Positions 1 through 6,658 of a stretch of 7,613 nucleotides of DNA are shown here, piece by piece; positions within the stretch are counted from its first letter, which is position 1, and each line of letters begins with the position of its first letter. The notes below the pieces were generated by a model that saw only the letters and a list, made by a program, of their open reading frames with translations, searched no databases and had not been told where the DNA came from. Both the position numbers and the translations under genes were made by a program. Source of the stretch: Bacillota bacterium (GTDB taxonomy: Bacteria > Bacillota_A > Clostridia > Lachnospirales > Bianqueaceae); contig JAFOIR010000253.1 in the NCBI GenBank assembly GCA_017420625.1, positions 1 through 7,613 on the forward strand, given 5' to 3'.

Positions 1-476
1 AACGCCTCGGGCAGCTCAAAGAGCGAGACAGGGAACTCCCCTGTCCAGGCCATGTTGTACAGTGTCTTTGTGCAGACCATCTCCGACGAAGGGAAGAGGT
101 TCATCCGCTTTGCGTATCCACAGCAGGCGTCGAAGGACCAATCCTCTTCTCGCATATGCTTCGCAACCCATGCCTGAAACCGGCTGCATGTTGTTATCTT
201 ATATGGTTTTCGGCTCGCCGCCCTGTTTGCACGGTAGACAGCTTCTCCTCGCTTGGCCGAGTAGCCAGGGGCTTTTCCTCGACTGCTCTTTCGCGGGGGT
301 GTCCCGCGTTTAAGCTCGTTCCCGATTGTCGTCGGGGAACATCTAAGCTCCCGAGCGATTGCACGATTGCTATACCCAGCCTTCTTATACGCCTTGATTG
401 CTCCCCGATCCTCAGCTCGAAGATGCTGGCCCTTCTTGCGTTCCTGATATTCTGTGGTATACTGGGGGTGATCCAT
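1..476 (-). CDS. IS30-family transposase, N-terminal part (cut by window edge)
   Basis: The minus strand reads openly from an ATG at 476 to the window edge (158 codons, no stop). The protein begins MDHPQYTTEYQERKKGQHL. Residues about 19-58 form the helix-turn-helix typical of IS30 transposases (HTH_38 type), with SNRAIARELRCSPTTIGNEL as the recognition part, followed by a basic linker. Further on, CTKTLYNMAWTGEFPVSLFE (about 135-154) matches the conserved stretch that precedes the DDE catalytic core in this family. The core itself lies outside the window, so activity cannot be judged. An AGAGGAGG ribosome binding site sits 8 nt before the ATG and fixes the start. The transposase would cut and join IS ends. 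The IS30 assignment is firm from the motif order; whether the element is intact is unknown. Confidence 0.88.
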   Translation of the reverse strand, partial: MDHPQYTTEYQERKKGQHLRAEDRGAIKAYKKAGYSNRAIARELRCSPTTIGNELKRGTPPRKSSRGKAPGYSAKRGEAVYRANRAASRKPYKITTCSRFQAWVAKHMREEDWSFDACCGYAKRMNLFPSSEMVCTKTLYNMAWTGEFPVSLFELPEA

Positions 477-530
477 AGTGATTGCCTCCTCTAGTAGATT
501 GTGTTTAGCAACTCTATTCTACCATACGAG
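1..530 (-). mobile_element. IS30-family insertion sequence, one end
   Basis: The transposase gene is followed at its 5' side by about 50 bp of non-coding DNA that should hold the terminal inverted repeat. On the minus strand this stretch contains GGTAGAATAGAGTTGCTAA (about 523-505), a plausible terminal repeat. Only one end is in the window, so neither the inverted repeat nor the target duplication can be confirmed, and the outer boundary near 530 is an estimate. The stop codon of the neighbouring alarmone synthetase gene is at 537-539, almost at this end. Confidence 0.5.
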
Positions 531-536
531 GCTTCT

Positions 537-1205
537 CTATGGATCCTTTTTATCTGTCCATTTCCATTTTACAATCAACGGATCTTTTTGAAGATCCTGA
601 TCAATCTCCTGTAAAATTGAGTCTGACAGTTTCTTTTTATACCGTATTTTATGTTCCGAACTGGCCCACCAATCCATTGCGATCGTCCGAAGCTGAACCT
701 CAACCTTCATAAGGCGTTTCCTGTCATGAAGGAAGATAGGGATTTCCACAATCAGGTGAAGGGAACGGTATCCATTCGGTTTGGGGGTTTGGATATAATC
801 TTTTCGCCGGATGAGTGTGATATCATCCTGCTTCAGAAGAGCATCCGCCAGCATATAGATGTCGGAGACAAAGGAGCATATGACCCTCACGCCGGCGATG
901 TCATTGATGCCCTGTTCCAGATCTTCGGGATTCAGGGCTATATTTCTGGCAGAAGCTTTCTCAAGGATGCTCTCGGGCTTTTTGAGCCGGGTTTTTATCG
1001 TTTCGATCGGGTTATGGTCACTCTGCAGGGACAGTTCTTCGCTCAGGACTTTGAATTTTGCCTCTACTTCCATCATGGCACAGCGATAATATGCCATTAA
1101 TTCTCGGTAAGGGCCGGCGTATTCATGGAGCATCTGCCTCAGATTGACTCCGGAAAGTCTGGTATTTACAAACTGCTCTATTACAGGAAAATAATCTTTT
1201 TCCAT
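537..1205 (-). CDS. Small alarmone synthetase, GTP pyrophosphokinase family (RelQ/YjbM-like)
   Basis: This 222-residue cytosolic protein has the RelA/SpoT synthetase domain and no hydrolase, TGS or ACT domain, so it should transfer pyrophosphate from ATP to GTP or GDP to make (p)ppGpp. Motifs in order: NPIETIKTRLKKPESILEK (about 65-83), DIAGVRVIC (102-110), the substrate loop DYIQTPKPNGYRSLH (136-150), and EVQLRTIAMDWWASSEHKIR (169-188). The N-terminal 60 residues are a helical extension. RelQ-type enzymes usually carry about 50 helical residues after the EHxxxYK motif, but here only about 32 remain. They end in KDPLIVKWKWTDKKDP, which does not look like the usual helix. The stop lies next to the IS30 end, so the C-terminus may have been changed by the insertion. 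The start has a GGAGG site and lies 3 nt after the stop of the preceding gene, so the two are co-transcribed. It is the last gene of the operon. Confidence 0.9.
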   Translation of the reverse strand: MEKDYFPVIEQFVNTRLSGVNLRQMLHEYAGPYRELMAYYRCAMMEVEAKFKVLSEELSLQSDHNPIETIKTRLKKPESILEKASARNIALNPEDLEQGINDIAGVRVICSFVSDIYMLADALLKQDDITLIRRKDYIQTPKPNGYRSLHLIVEIPIFLHDRKRLMKVEVQLRTIAMDWWASSEHKIRYKKKLSDSILQEIDQDLQKDPLIVKWKWTDKKDP

Positions 1206-1208
1206 TTT

Positions 1209-2111
1209 TCACTTTTCCTCCTTCCGTTGCCTGAGAAGGCGGATGATATCCGGATGATCCCTGTGTTTCAGTGAAGGAAACGCATGTAAGAGGCGGCCCT
1301 GTCCCCATAGGTTGTTTCTGCTGATTTTACCGGATAATTCATCAAAGCGCGCCTGCAGGACAGATAGTTTCTGGCGGGCCTCATCCGGTGAAAGCTGACC
1401 GGATAATTTTTCGTTCAGTCTGTCTTTCATTTCAGCCTTCCCGAGCGCAGCCTGAACCTTGGCTTCTCCCGTAAGCCGGGCAGCACTGATTGCCTGGCTG
1501 CCTACTGTTTCGCTTAACTGGTTGCTGACGAGTTTCATGCTTTCCTGTATGGAATCCAATTTCGTCAGAGTTTTATTAAAGCCACGGAGCACTAATATTG
1601 TCACAAACAGGTCTGCCGCCAGAGTGCTATAAAAGATTATCAGAACTACCCATCCGAAGGTTGATGGATCATGAACAATATGCCGACTGGCGACATATGC
1701 CTGCAGGAGCCTTACAGCCAGAAGTACGCAGACTCCCCAGATGAGGGAAAACTCCAGGCAGATGTAGCCATGAAAATTCAGAGGCTTATCGGAATAATCC
1801 CACCACCTCGCATGAAAACACTTATCCATCAGCCACCCGGCAATCAGTTCAACCAGCGTGGCAAGCAATACCCCTGAAACAAACAGGCTGAAGTCATTAA
1901 GATACAGTTCTGATTGCTGCAGATATCCGGTAAGGGAAAAAACGGCAAGCGCTCCGAACCCGTAAACCGGACATATCGGACCATTCAGGAATCCTCGGTT
2001 AACGATCCTGCCGAGGGCGGCCGCATGGAAGATAACTTCCAGAATCCATCCGCAAAAAGAATAAAAGAGGAAGTACCAGCATATTTGATAATATGTCATA
2101 CCGAAAATCAT
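1209..2111 (-). CDS. CmpB-like putative ABC transporter permease family membrane protein
   Basis: The 300-residue product resembles the family labelled putative ABC transporter permease (ABC_trans_CmpB). The N-terminal part is membrane-embedded, with about five hydrophobic segments near residues 8-30, 46-63, 74-96, 116-138 and 152-176. Family motifs are NRGFLNGPICPVYGFGAL (38-55) and the WWDYSDKP...NFHGYICLEFSLIWG region (103-126). The last 120 residues are charged and helical, probably a cytoplasmic coiled region. No ATPase partner is encoded nearby, so a transport role is not shown. The reading frame is open up to 2180, but the ATG at 2111 has an AGGAGG site 6-9 nt upstream, whereas a start at 2180 would lie inside the previous gene; I therefore chose 2111. 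It begins 26 nt after the radical SAM gene ends and stops 3 nt before the alarmone synthetase gene. Confidence 0.78.
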   Translation of the reverse strand: MIFGMTYYQICWYFLFYSFCGWILEVIFHAAALGRIVNRGFLNGPICPVYGFGALAVFSLTGYLQQSELYLNDFSLFVSGVLLATLVELIAGWLMDKCFHARWWDYSDKPLNFHGYICLEFSLIWGVCVLLAVRLLQAYVASRHIVHDPSTFGWVVLIIFYSTLAADLFVTILVLRGFNKTLTKLDSIQESMKLVSNQLSETVGSQAISAARLTGEAKVQAALGKAEMKDRLNEKLSGQLSPDEARQKLSVLQARFDELSGKISRNNLWGQGRLLHAFPSLKHRDHPDIIRLLRQRKEEK

Positions 2112-2137
2112 CTGTACTTCCTCCTTCATAATCCGGA

Positions 2138-3496
2138 TTAAGCTTTTCGGGATTCTTTTTCCCGCAGCCGCTCCTGCCACATTTCATCTGCTTTAGGAGC
2201 CCATTTCTCTGCATAGGATTCTGTTTTGGAAGTAAGATGCTCCACGCTTTCCGGTGACTGCAGATCCGTGGACGGGGCACTGGTTTCGTTTACGATCCTG
2301 CGGATATAATGCGGGTTTTCAAGCATCGGGCACGGGCGGAACATATTGTCGTTAAAAGGCATATTATCGTGGTATGCCATGAATACGGGGCTCTGCAGGC
2401 ATTCAAGCAATGTCTTTTTCCGGATATTGGAGTCCGAGTAATGGATGAAAACGCAGGGATCCACATCTCCGTTGGCATTGATATGGAGATATCGCCTTCC
2501 GCCTGCAATGCAGCCGCCCACATATTCCGCGTCATTCTGAAAATCCATGGCAAATAAAGGCTTATTGGCACGCAGATAACGGATCCGCCTGCACACAAGC
2601 TCTCTCTGTTCGGGAGTGGGAAGCAGTGCGGGGACTGCATCATTTCCGATGGGCATATAATGGAAATACCAGATGAAATATGCCCCCATTTCGATCAGCT
2701 TGTCATAAAATTCCTCCGAGGTAATGGAGTCATAATTTACACTCGTATAGCATGCGGATATCCCGTATGGCAGCCTGTATTTATGCAGGATCTCCATGGC
2801 GTTGACTGCCTTTTGGTAGACGCCTGTTCCGCGCCTGCTGTCCGTGGCTTCTTCAAATCCTTCCAATGATATTGCCGGTATAAAGTTCCGTACACGGAGC
2901 ATTTCTTCTGCAAATGCATCATCAATCAGGGTGCCATTCGTAAAAGAGAGGAAGACACAATCGTTGTGCTTTTCGCAGATTTGCATCAGATCTTTCCTGC
3001 GTACCAGTGGTTCTCCTCCGGTGTAGATATACATATACACCCCGAGTTCTTTTCCCTGCCTGATGATATCGTCAATTTCGTCAACTGTCAGGTTCAGGCG
3101 GTTGCCGTATTCCGCGGCCCAGCATCCGGTGCAATGCAGGTTACAGGCGCTTGTCGGATCCAGGAGGATCGCCCAGGGAATATTGCAGCCCAGCTCATTG
3201 CGGAGTTTTTCCTGTATCGGCCAGCCGATTAAAGCCGCATTGATAAAAAAATTTGTGACAAGAGTTGTCAGGACATCCTGATCCACGTCCTTAAATAAAT
3301 GCAGTACGAAATCATGATACGGATGCTCTTTGTTTTCAATGACTTCCCTTATGGCTTTTCTCTGTCCTTCAAATTCATTTCCGGCAAAACGATCAGCCCA
3401 GTCCATTAGTTTCCGCATGTTCGGTTCGGGATCTTTATAAACATAACGGAAAGTCTGTTCGATGCCGAGTTTCTTTAAGCTGTTTCCCAGGTTCAT
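2138..3496 (-). CDS. Radical SAM protein with SPASM-like C-terminal domain, substrate unknown
   Basis: This 452-residue enzyme has a helical N-terminal domain (1-105) and then a radical SAM barrel with the cluster motif C118-x3-C122-x2-C125 (SACNLHCTGCW) and the SAM-binding GGEP at 160-163. The C-terminal part resembles a reduced SPASM/twitch domain, with Cys at 329, 348 and 389 (GGCIAGG, GDVDPC, RPCP) placed to bind an auxiliary iron-sulfur cluster. It should cleave S-adenosylmethionine to a 5'-deoxyadenosyl radical and act on a peptide, protein or small molecule that I cannot name. The window has no obvious small precursor peptide. I recall close relatives as common in gut Firmicutes, annotated only as radical SAM proteins. 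The start has a GAGGAGG site 7-8 nt upstream. The 117-nt gap before it is the largest in the operon and has no clear terminator. Confidence 0.9.
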   Translation of the reverse strand: MNLGNSLKKLGIEQTFRYVYKDPEPNMRKLMDWADRFAGNEFEGQRKAIREVIENKEHPYHDFVLHLFKDVDQDVLTTLVTNFFINAALIGWPIQEKLRNELGCNIPWAILLDPTSACNLHCTGCWAAEYGNRLNLTVDEIDDIIRQGKELGVYMYIYTGGEPLVRRKDLMQICEKHNDCVFLSFTNGTLIDDAFAEEMLRVRNFIPAISLEGFEEATDSRRGTGVYQKAVNAMEILHKYRLPYGISACYTSVNYDSITSEEFYDKLIEMGAYFIWYFHYMPIGNDAVPALLPTPEQRELVCRRIRYLRANKPLFAMDFQNDAEYVGGCIAGGRRYLHINANGDVDPCVFIHYSDSNIRKKTLLECLQSPVFMAYHDNMPFNDNMFRPCPMLENPHYIRRIVNETSAPSTDLQSPESVEHLTSKTESYAEKWAPKADEMWQERLREKESRKA

Positions 3497-3613
3497 GTTC
3501 AGTCCTCCTCGTGTGTTTGTATGGATTCATATCTTAATCGGCCATTCCGTGCAGGGTGGACATATCCCCATAGGATCCGTATCTCTTACCGGAAAGAATG
3601 GCTGAAAAGTATC

Positions 3614-4234
3614 CTACAGCCCCCAGGGAGACTCTTCCTGAAGAACCTCTTCCAGGGGATGGATCTTTGTAGGGGCGTGGACTGCAATCAACGCCGTCAG
3701 TGCATTCAATAAACCGGCAGACAGAAGAAGCAGTCCTGTTTTCCAGGCGGAAACATAATTGTATCCTGCCTTAGATGCCATCAGATAGATACTGACGCCT
3801 GCGGTAAGGATCCCGCTTCCCAGGATGATCCACCAAAATACAATGCCAAAAGATTTTGCCGGACGCGCCAGTTCGATTTTTTCCAAAGCATCTGCCAATA
3901 GGGCAGTTCCCAGTAAGACATACAGGCAATCAGCATAGCCTCTCACAAAAAGCAGGAGCAGGCTGCCCATCAATATACTGAGTCCGCCAACATATAGGCC
4001 ATTGGAAAATGCAAGCAAATATAGATCCTTTAAATAATGTCCTTTGATTTCAATACAACCGTGAAGGATCAGGTAGATTCCGCAAAGCGTCCATGTATGA
4101 CGAAGTACATGGGGGTTTTTTATGATGAGAAAGATGCCGAGGACACAGAAAACGGCAGATATACAGAAATAGATCGCTTTTGCTGTATAAACGGCATTTC
4201 TGTTCATTAAATGGAGTTTCTCTCTATCGTTCAT
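3614..4234 (-). CDS. DUF308/HdeD-like multi-pass membrane protein
   Basis: The 206-residue product has about six hydrophobic segments (near 18-38, 46-62, 72-96, 101-116, 130-152 and 164-186), short loops and a hydrophilic tail. The pattern of small helical pairs with glycines (CGIYLILHGCIEIKG, NGLYVGGLSILMG) resembles the DUF308/HdeD membrane family, whose role is poorly defined; this match is by general character, not by a diagnostic motif. The start ATG overlaps the stop of the upstream hydrolase gene as ATGA (4231-4234), which implies translational coupling, so the two proteins are probably made together. I found no catalytic motif. Confidence 0.72.
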   Translation of the reverse strand: MNDREKLHLMNRNAVYTAKAIYFCISAVFCVLGIFLIIKNPHVLRHTWTLCGIYLILHGCIEIKGHYLKDLYLLAFSNGLYVGGLSILMGSLLLLFVRGYADCLYVLLGTALLADALEKIELARPAKSFGIVFWWIILGSGILTAGVSIYLMASKAGYNYVSAWKTGLLLLSAGLLNALTALIAVHAPTKIHPLEEVLQEESPWGL

Positions 4235-5208
4235 GAGTCATACTCTTTCCAGAATAACTTCATTTCCTGTTCATATTTTTGTGGCTCGAGGTAGTATGAC
4301 ATGCCATGGTCGGCACCCGGGACGACGAAAAGCCTTTTGGGCGCATTGCAGGCCTGATAATTCTCGTATGTCATCTCTACCGGAACAAAATGATCCTCTG
4401 TTCCGTGAACAAACAGGACGGGAATACGGCTGTCAGCCAGCGCCTGCAGTGTAGAGTATTCGTCCGGGGAGATCTGCAGCTTCTGGCGGAATATTTCATC
4501 AGCGATAACGCCTCTCATGTTGAACGCGATATGAAGATTATTGTTGGCCACATGTTTCCAGATGGCATGAGGGGATGTGAAGCCGCAGTCAGCAATAATG
4601 CCGCGCACGTTATCCGGCAATTCGAAGCCGGCAGCCATTAAAACAGTAGTGGCGCCCATGGAAACACCGCAAAGATAGATTGGAATTTCATTTCCGCACC
4701 GTTCAACAACCCAATTAATCCAGCTTTGACAATCGTATCGTTCCACAAGACCGAAACCTATATATTTGCCGCCGCTCTGGTTTGTGGCCCTCTGTTCGAT
4801 ATATAATACACTGCAGTCATTCTGCTCGAAACTGTCTGCCACCATCCCGAAGGTCTGTGTCCAGGAACCTCTCCAGCCATGAACAGCAATAATCACACGT
4901 TTGGCACGGTTTACCGGAATCCAGTGTCCAACCAGCTGCTCGCCGTCATAGCTCATGATGGAAATAGTTTCGTTTGGTTTTTCTTCGAGATGTTTTGCTG
5001 ATTCCTGCATGGCCCGGATGAACCCGTTATCCTGTTCGGTTCCACTGATTCTTTTTTCCGCGGCTTTTAAGAGTACAGGTTCTTCTCTGTCAAGAGCCAT
5101 CCGCAACAGGTATTTGGTGGAAATCCAGGCGGAGACAGATGCGATCGTTATGACACCGGCAGCTGCACCAGCGGCTTTCGATATAGTGCTCAGTTTGATG
5201 TCTTTCAT
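4231..5208 (-). CDS. Membrane-anchored alpha/beta hydrolase (serine hydrolase)
   Basis: The 325-residue protein has one hydrophobic segment near residues 11-35 (AAGAAAGVITIASVSAWIS), which probably anchors it in the membrane, followed by an alpha/beta hydrolase fold. Visible elements are the oxyanion-hole motif HGWRGS (110-115), the nucleophile elbow GVSMG with Ser183 (181-185), the acid in GTEDHFVP (Asp272) and the base in GADHGMS (His301). It should hydrolyse an ester or related bond; the substrate cannot be told from the sequence. The start has GGAGGTGG 5-12 nt upstream. It is the first gene of the run that continues to the alarmone synthetase, and it lies downstream of the tetR gene and its terminator, so it probably has its own promoter in 5209-5309, although I see no clear -35/-10 pair there. 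Confidence 0.9.
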   Translation of the reverse strand: MKDIKLSTISKAAGAAAGVITIASVSAWISTKYLLRMALDREEPVLLKAAEKRISGTEQDNGFIRAMQESAKHLEEKPNETISIMSYDGEQLVGHWIPVNRAKRVIIAVHGWRGSWTQTFGMVADSFEQNDCSVLYIEQRATNQSGGKYIGFGLVERYDCQSWINWVVERCGNEIPIYLCGVSMGATTVLMAAGFELPDNVRGIIADCGFTSPHAIWKHVANNNLHIAFNMRGVIADEIFRQKLQISPDEYSTLQALADSRIPVLFVHGTEDHFVPVEMTYENYQACNAPKRLFVVPGADHGMSYYLEPQKYEQEMKLFWKEYDS

Positions 5209-5227
5209 TTATACCACCTCCACATTG

Positions 5228-5237
5228 CCGTGCACGG
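5228..5237. repeat. Perfect 10-bp palindrome before the hydrolase gene
   Basis: CCGTGCACGG is self-complementary and lies 20 bp upstream of the hydrolase ATG, just before its ribosome binding site. It could be an operator half or core for the neighbouring TetR protein, or a small hairpin near the start of translation. A 10-bp palindrome can also occur by chance, so the assignment is weak. Confidence 0.35.
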
Positions 5238-5302
5238 TTTCGCCTGCTAACGTTTTAATTCTTCTCCATCATCATATAATGTTCATACAGGCTTAGGTAC
5301 AG

Positions 5303-5342
5303 ACAAAGAAGTACCCCATGTCTGATTTCGACACGGGGTACT
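5303..5342 (-). terminator. Intrinsic terminator after tetR
   Basis: On the minus strand, AGTACCCCGTGTC pairs with GACATGGGGTACT over 13 bp (5342-5330 with 5322-5310), with a 7-nt loop. The single mismatch seen on the plus strand becomes a G-U pair in the minus-strand RNA, which suggests that strand is the functional one. It is followed by TTCTTTGT. It lies 35 nt after the tetR stop and separates tetR from the hydrolase operon. The U-tract is interrupted, so termination may be partial. Confidence 0.7.
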
Positions 5343-5377
5343 CTTTACGCGAACTGCAAAATGCCTGCAGAAGAAAA

Positions 5378-5935
5378 TTATTTTATTTCACACCTGCGGA
5401 TAATATCCTCCATATGTCCCTGCTTCAGCTGGCTGATCCTCCCGGACTGTTTTCGGATATCGCTTTTCATGTCATCTTCCAGCCAGTCAAGTATCCAGCC
5501 CAGAAGGATGCTGCGGTAGTACGTATGAAGATATTTCCGGTCTTCCTGCGTGATATGATGTCCGTCCAGGATTGTATTCAGGTATTGTTCTGTAATGCGG
5601 TCACAAACCCTTCTTGTGGATAAAATAAACCGTTCCCGGTTTGTTGAACGATAAAGATGCATAACCGCATTCCGGTGCTCCAGGGCAAATCGGATACAGG
5701 CATCCAGACATTCCCCGAGCGTATGGATATCCAGGTTGCCCTCTGTGACCTGGCCATAATCTTCTTCGACAACTGCTTCCGCCAGATCCGGAAGATCACG
5801 GAAATAGTAGTAAAACGTGTTTCTGTTGACCCCGCATTTCAGCACAACATCCTTCACGGTGATTTTTGTAAAGGGACGTTCATCAAGAAGCAGAACAAAG
5901 GCGGTTTTAATTTCATTGCGGGTATAGACTGCCAT
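5378..5935 (-). CDS. TetR/AcrR-family transcriptional regulator
   Basis: The protein has the N-terminal three-helix DNA-binding domain of TetR repressors, with the recognition region KDVVLKCGVNRNTFYYYFRD near residues 23-42, and a helical ligand/dimer domain of about 130 residues like that of DhaS-type regulators. I chose the ATG at 5935 (MAVYTRNEIK, 185 residues) because the AAGGAG site lies 7 nt before it; an ATG at 5941 lies only 1 nt from that site. The start lies inside the end of toxN (23-nt overlap), so its ribosome binding site is part of toxN coding sequence. Its likely targets are its own region and the hydrolase operon downstream on the same strand; the ligand is unknown. With toxN directly upstream, no separate tetR promoter is visible. 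Confidence 0.88.
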   Translation of the reverse strand: MAVYTRNEIKTAFVLLLDERPFTKITVKDVVLKCGVNRNTFYYYFRDLPDLAEAVVEEDYGQVTEGNLDIHTLGECLDACIRFALEHRNAVMHLYRSTNRERFILSTRRVCDRITEQYLNTILDGHHITQEDRKYLHTYYRSILLGWILDWLEDDMKSDIRKQSGRISQLKQGHMEDIIRRCEIK

Positions 5936-6485
5936 TTTCATACTCCTTTCTTATAGCCTCTTCCGGGGCTTTCGTGTTAAATTTCTTGCATTCTGCTTCC
6001 ATTTTGTGGAAATCAAGGCAACGGTCACGGGCAGAAAACGTATCGTCAGATATATACGCTTTATACAGGACGTTTGCTTTATTGCAGATCACTTCGCTGT
6101 GCCGATGGCACCATTCCAGTTCTTTCTGACACAGCTCTTTGTACCGGATGATTTCAGACCGGTCTCTTCTTCTCACAATCAAATCAATGGGCTGCAGCTG
6201 CGCTTCCTCGATTGGGATCATCAGGTTGAAGTTCAGAACACCCAGTAATTTTCCATCCACTTCTATCTTTGAGAAATCCATGGAATTCCGCATTCTTTTA
6301 TGCTTATCCTTCGGAGACGAGAGCGGGATGCAATACTTATGCGTCCCACAGACGATCACTATACCGACAAAGACACAGGTATCCTTTCCGGTCTGCGGGG
6401 ATACTGACAGCACGCGGTCATCTATATGGTGCAGGTTGCGGATATATTTCATATCCACCTTGTAAAGCTTAAATTTTGTCTGCAT
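5913..6485 (-). CDS. toxN: Type III toxin-antitoxin toxin, ToxN/AbiQ-family endoribonuclease
   Basis: The 190-residue product matches the ToxN/AbiQ toxin family. It has KLYKVDMKYIRNLHHID near the N-terminus, VFVGIVIV (38-45), the diagnostic PLSSPKDKHKRMRNSMDFSK (54-73), then GVLNFNLMIPI (82-92) and a helical C-terminal region ending in RCLDFHKMEAECKKF (155-169). The SSPK motif carries the serine and lysine at the RNase active site in known members. Such toxins cleave mRNA and the precursor of their own RNA antitoxin, and several act as phage-abortive systems. The terminator and antitoxin RNA directly upstream have the expected order. The ribosome binding site AAGGAG is 4 nt before the ATG. 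About 20 residues beyond the usual family end (TKAPEEAIRKEYENGSLYPQ) run over the start of tetR, an odd extension that may have arisen when the locus joined this site. Confidence 0.88.
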   Translation of the reverse strand: MQTKFKLYKVDMKYIRNLHHIDDRVLSVSPQTGKDTCVFVGIVIVCGTHKYCIPLSSPKDKHKRMRNSMDFSKIEVDGKLLGVLNFNLMIPIEEAQLQPIDLIVRRRDRSEIIRYKELCQKELEWCHRHSEVICNKANVLYKAYISDDTFSARDRCLDFHKMEAECKKFNTKAPEEAIRKEYENGSLYPQ

Positions 6486-6496
6486 GGTTCTCCTTG

Positions 6497-6529
6497 AAAA
6501 AAGTGGCTATGCGTCTCCGCATAGCCACT
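6497..6529 (-). terminator. Intrinsic terminator between antitoxin RNA and toxN
   Basis: On the minus strand, AGTGGCTATGCG pairs perfectly with CGCATAGCCACT (12 bp) around a GAGA loop, a GNRA tetraloop, and is followed by a run of six T (6502-6497). The toxN ribosome binding site begins 1 nt after the T run. A terminator in exactly this place is the hallmark of type III loci: it lets most transcripts end as antitoxin RNA while limited read-through makes toxin mRNA. The plus strand has no T run, so the direction is clear. Confidence 0.93.
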
Positions 6530-6594
6530 GTGTAGCAACTCCAGTAGAGTTCCTAACGCTTTTAGCAGTCACACTTTCGGTAGGACTCACCGTT
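6497..6594 (-). ncRNA. toxI: Candidate type III antitoxin RNA (ToxI-like), two diverged pseudoknot units
   Basis: The transcript should run from about 6594 to the terminator. Unit 1 (about 6592-6558) can fold as an H-type pseudoknot: stem 1 CGGT (6592-6589) with ACCG (6581-6578), and stem 2 AGTC (6587-6584) with GACT (6570-6567). As I recall the Pectobacterium ToxI repeat, it has AGGT/ACCT at stem 1 followed by AAGTG and GCTA-like segments; CGGT/ACCG here would be a compensatory change. Unit 2 (about 6557-6528) is shorter and more degenerate: GTTAG with CTAC (imperfect) and AACT (6551-6548) with AGTT (6540-6537). Both units are followed by GCTA (6566-6563 and 6536-6533), then an A-rich stretch where ToxN could cut (AAAA in unit 1). 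The RNA should bind and inhibit ToxN. Location and terminator are strong evidence; the detailed fold is inference. An alternative 8-bp pairing of 6588-6581 with 6555-6547 competes with it. Confidence 0.78.
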
Positions 6595-6600
6595 GACTAT

Positions 6601-6628
6601 AGAATACCAGAAAACGGCGTTTTGTCAA
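6601..6628 (-). promoter_or_regulatory. Sigma-70-type promoter of the toxin-antitoxin locus
   Basis: The minus strand has a perfect -35 TTGACA (6628-6623), a 16-nt spacer and TATTCT (6606-6601) preceded by TGG, an extended -10. The predicted start is near 6594, just before the first antitoxin unit. A strong promoter fits the need for excess antitoxin RNA over toxin. Confidence 0.8.
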
Positions 6629-6658
6629 GGGATTTCGCAGAGATCAGCGTGTGCGTGT

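Noticed and set aside
62..494. Two plus-strand open frames (62-313 and 156-494)
   Set aside because: They lie opposite the IS30 transposase, whose helix-turn-helix and CTKTLYN motifs are clear on the minus strand. Their own products show no family features.
1209..2180. Longer start for the CmpB-like gene at 2180
   Set aside because: It would overlap the radical SAM gene by 43 nt, whereas the ATG at 2111 has a well-placed AGGAGG.
3497..3613. Separate promoter or terminator in the gap between the DUF308-like and radical SAM genes
   Set aside because: There is no convincing -35/-10 pair and no hairpin with a T run; the GCCATTC/GAATGGC inverted repeat is short and far apart.
6575..6600. Hammerhead-like GTGAGTCC...GAAA in the antitoxin RNA
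   Set aside because: The CUGANGA core and the third stem are missing. The pseudoknot reading and the toxN context explain the segment better.
6497..6600. Riboswitch or leader attenuator in front of toxN
   Set aside because: No known aptamer consensus fits, and a terminator just before a ToxN-family gene is the standard type III arrangement.
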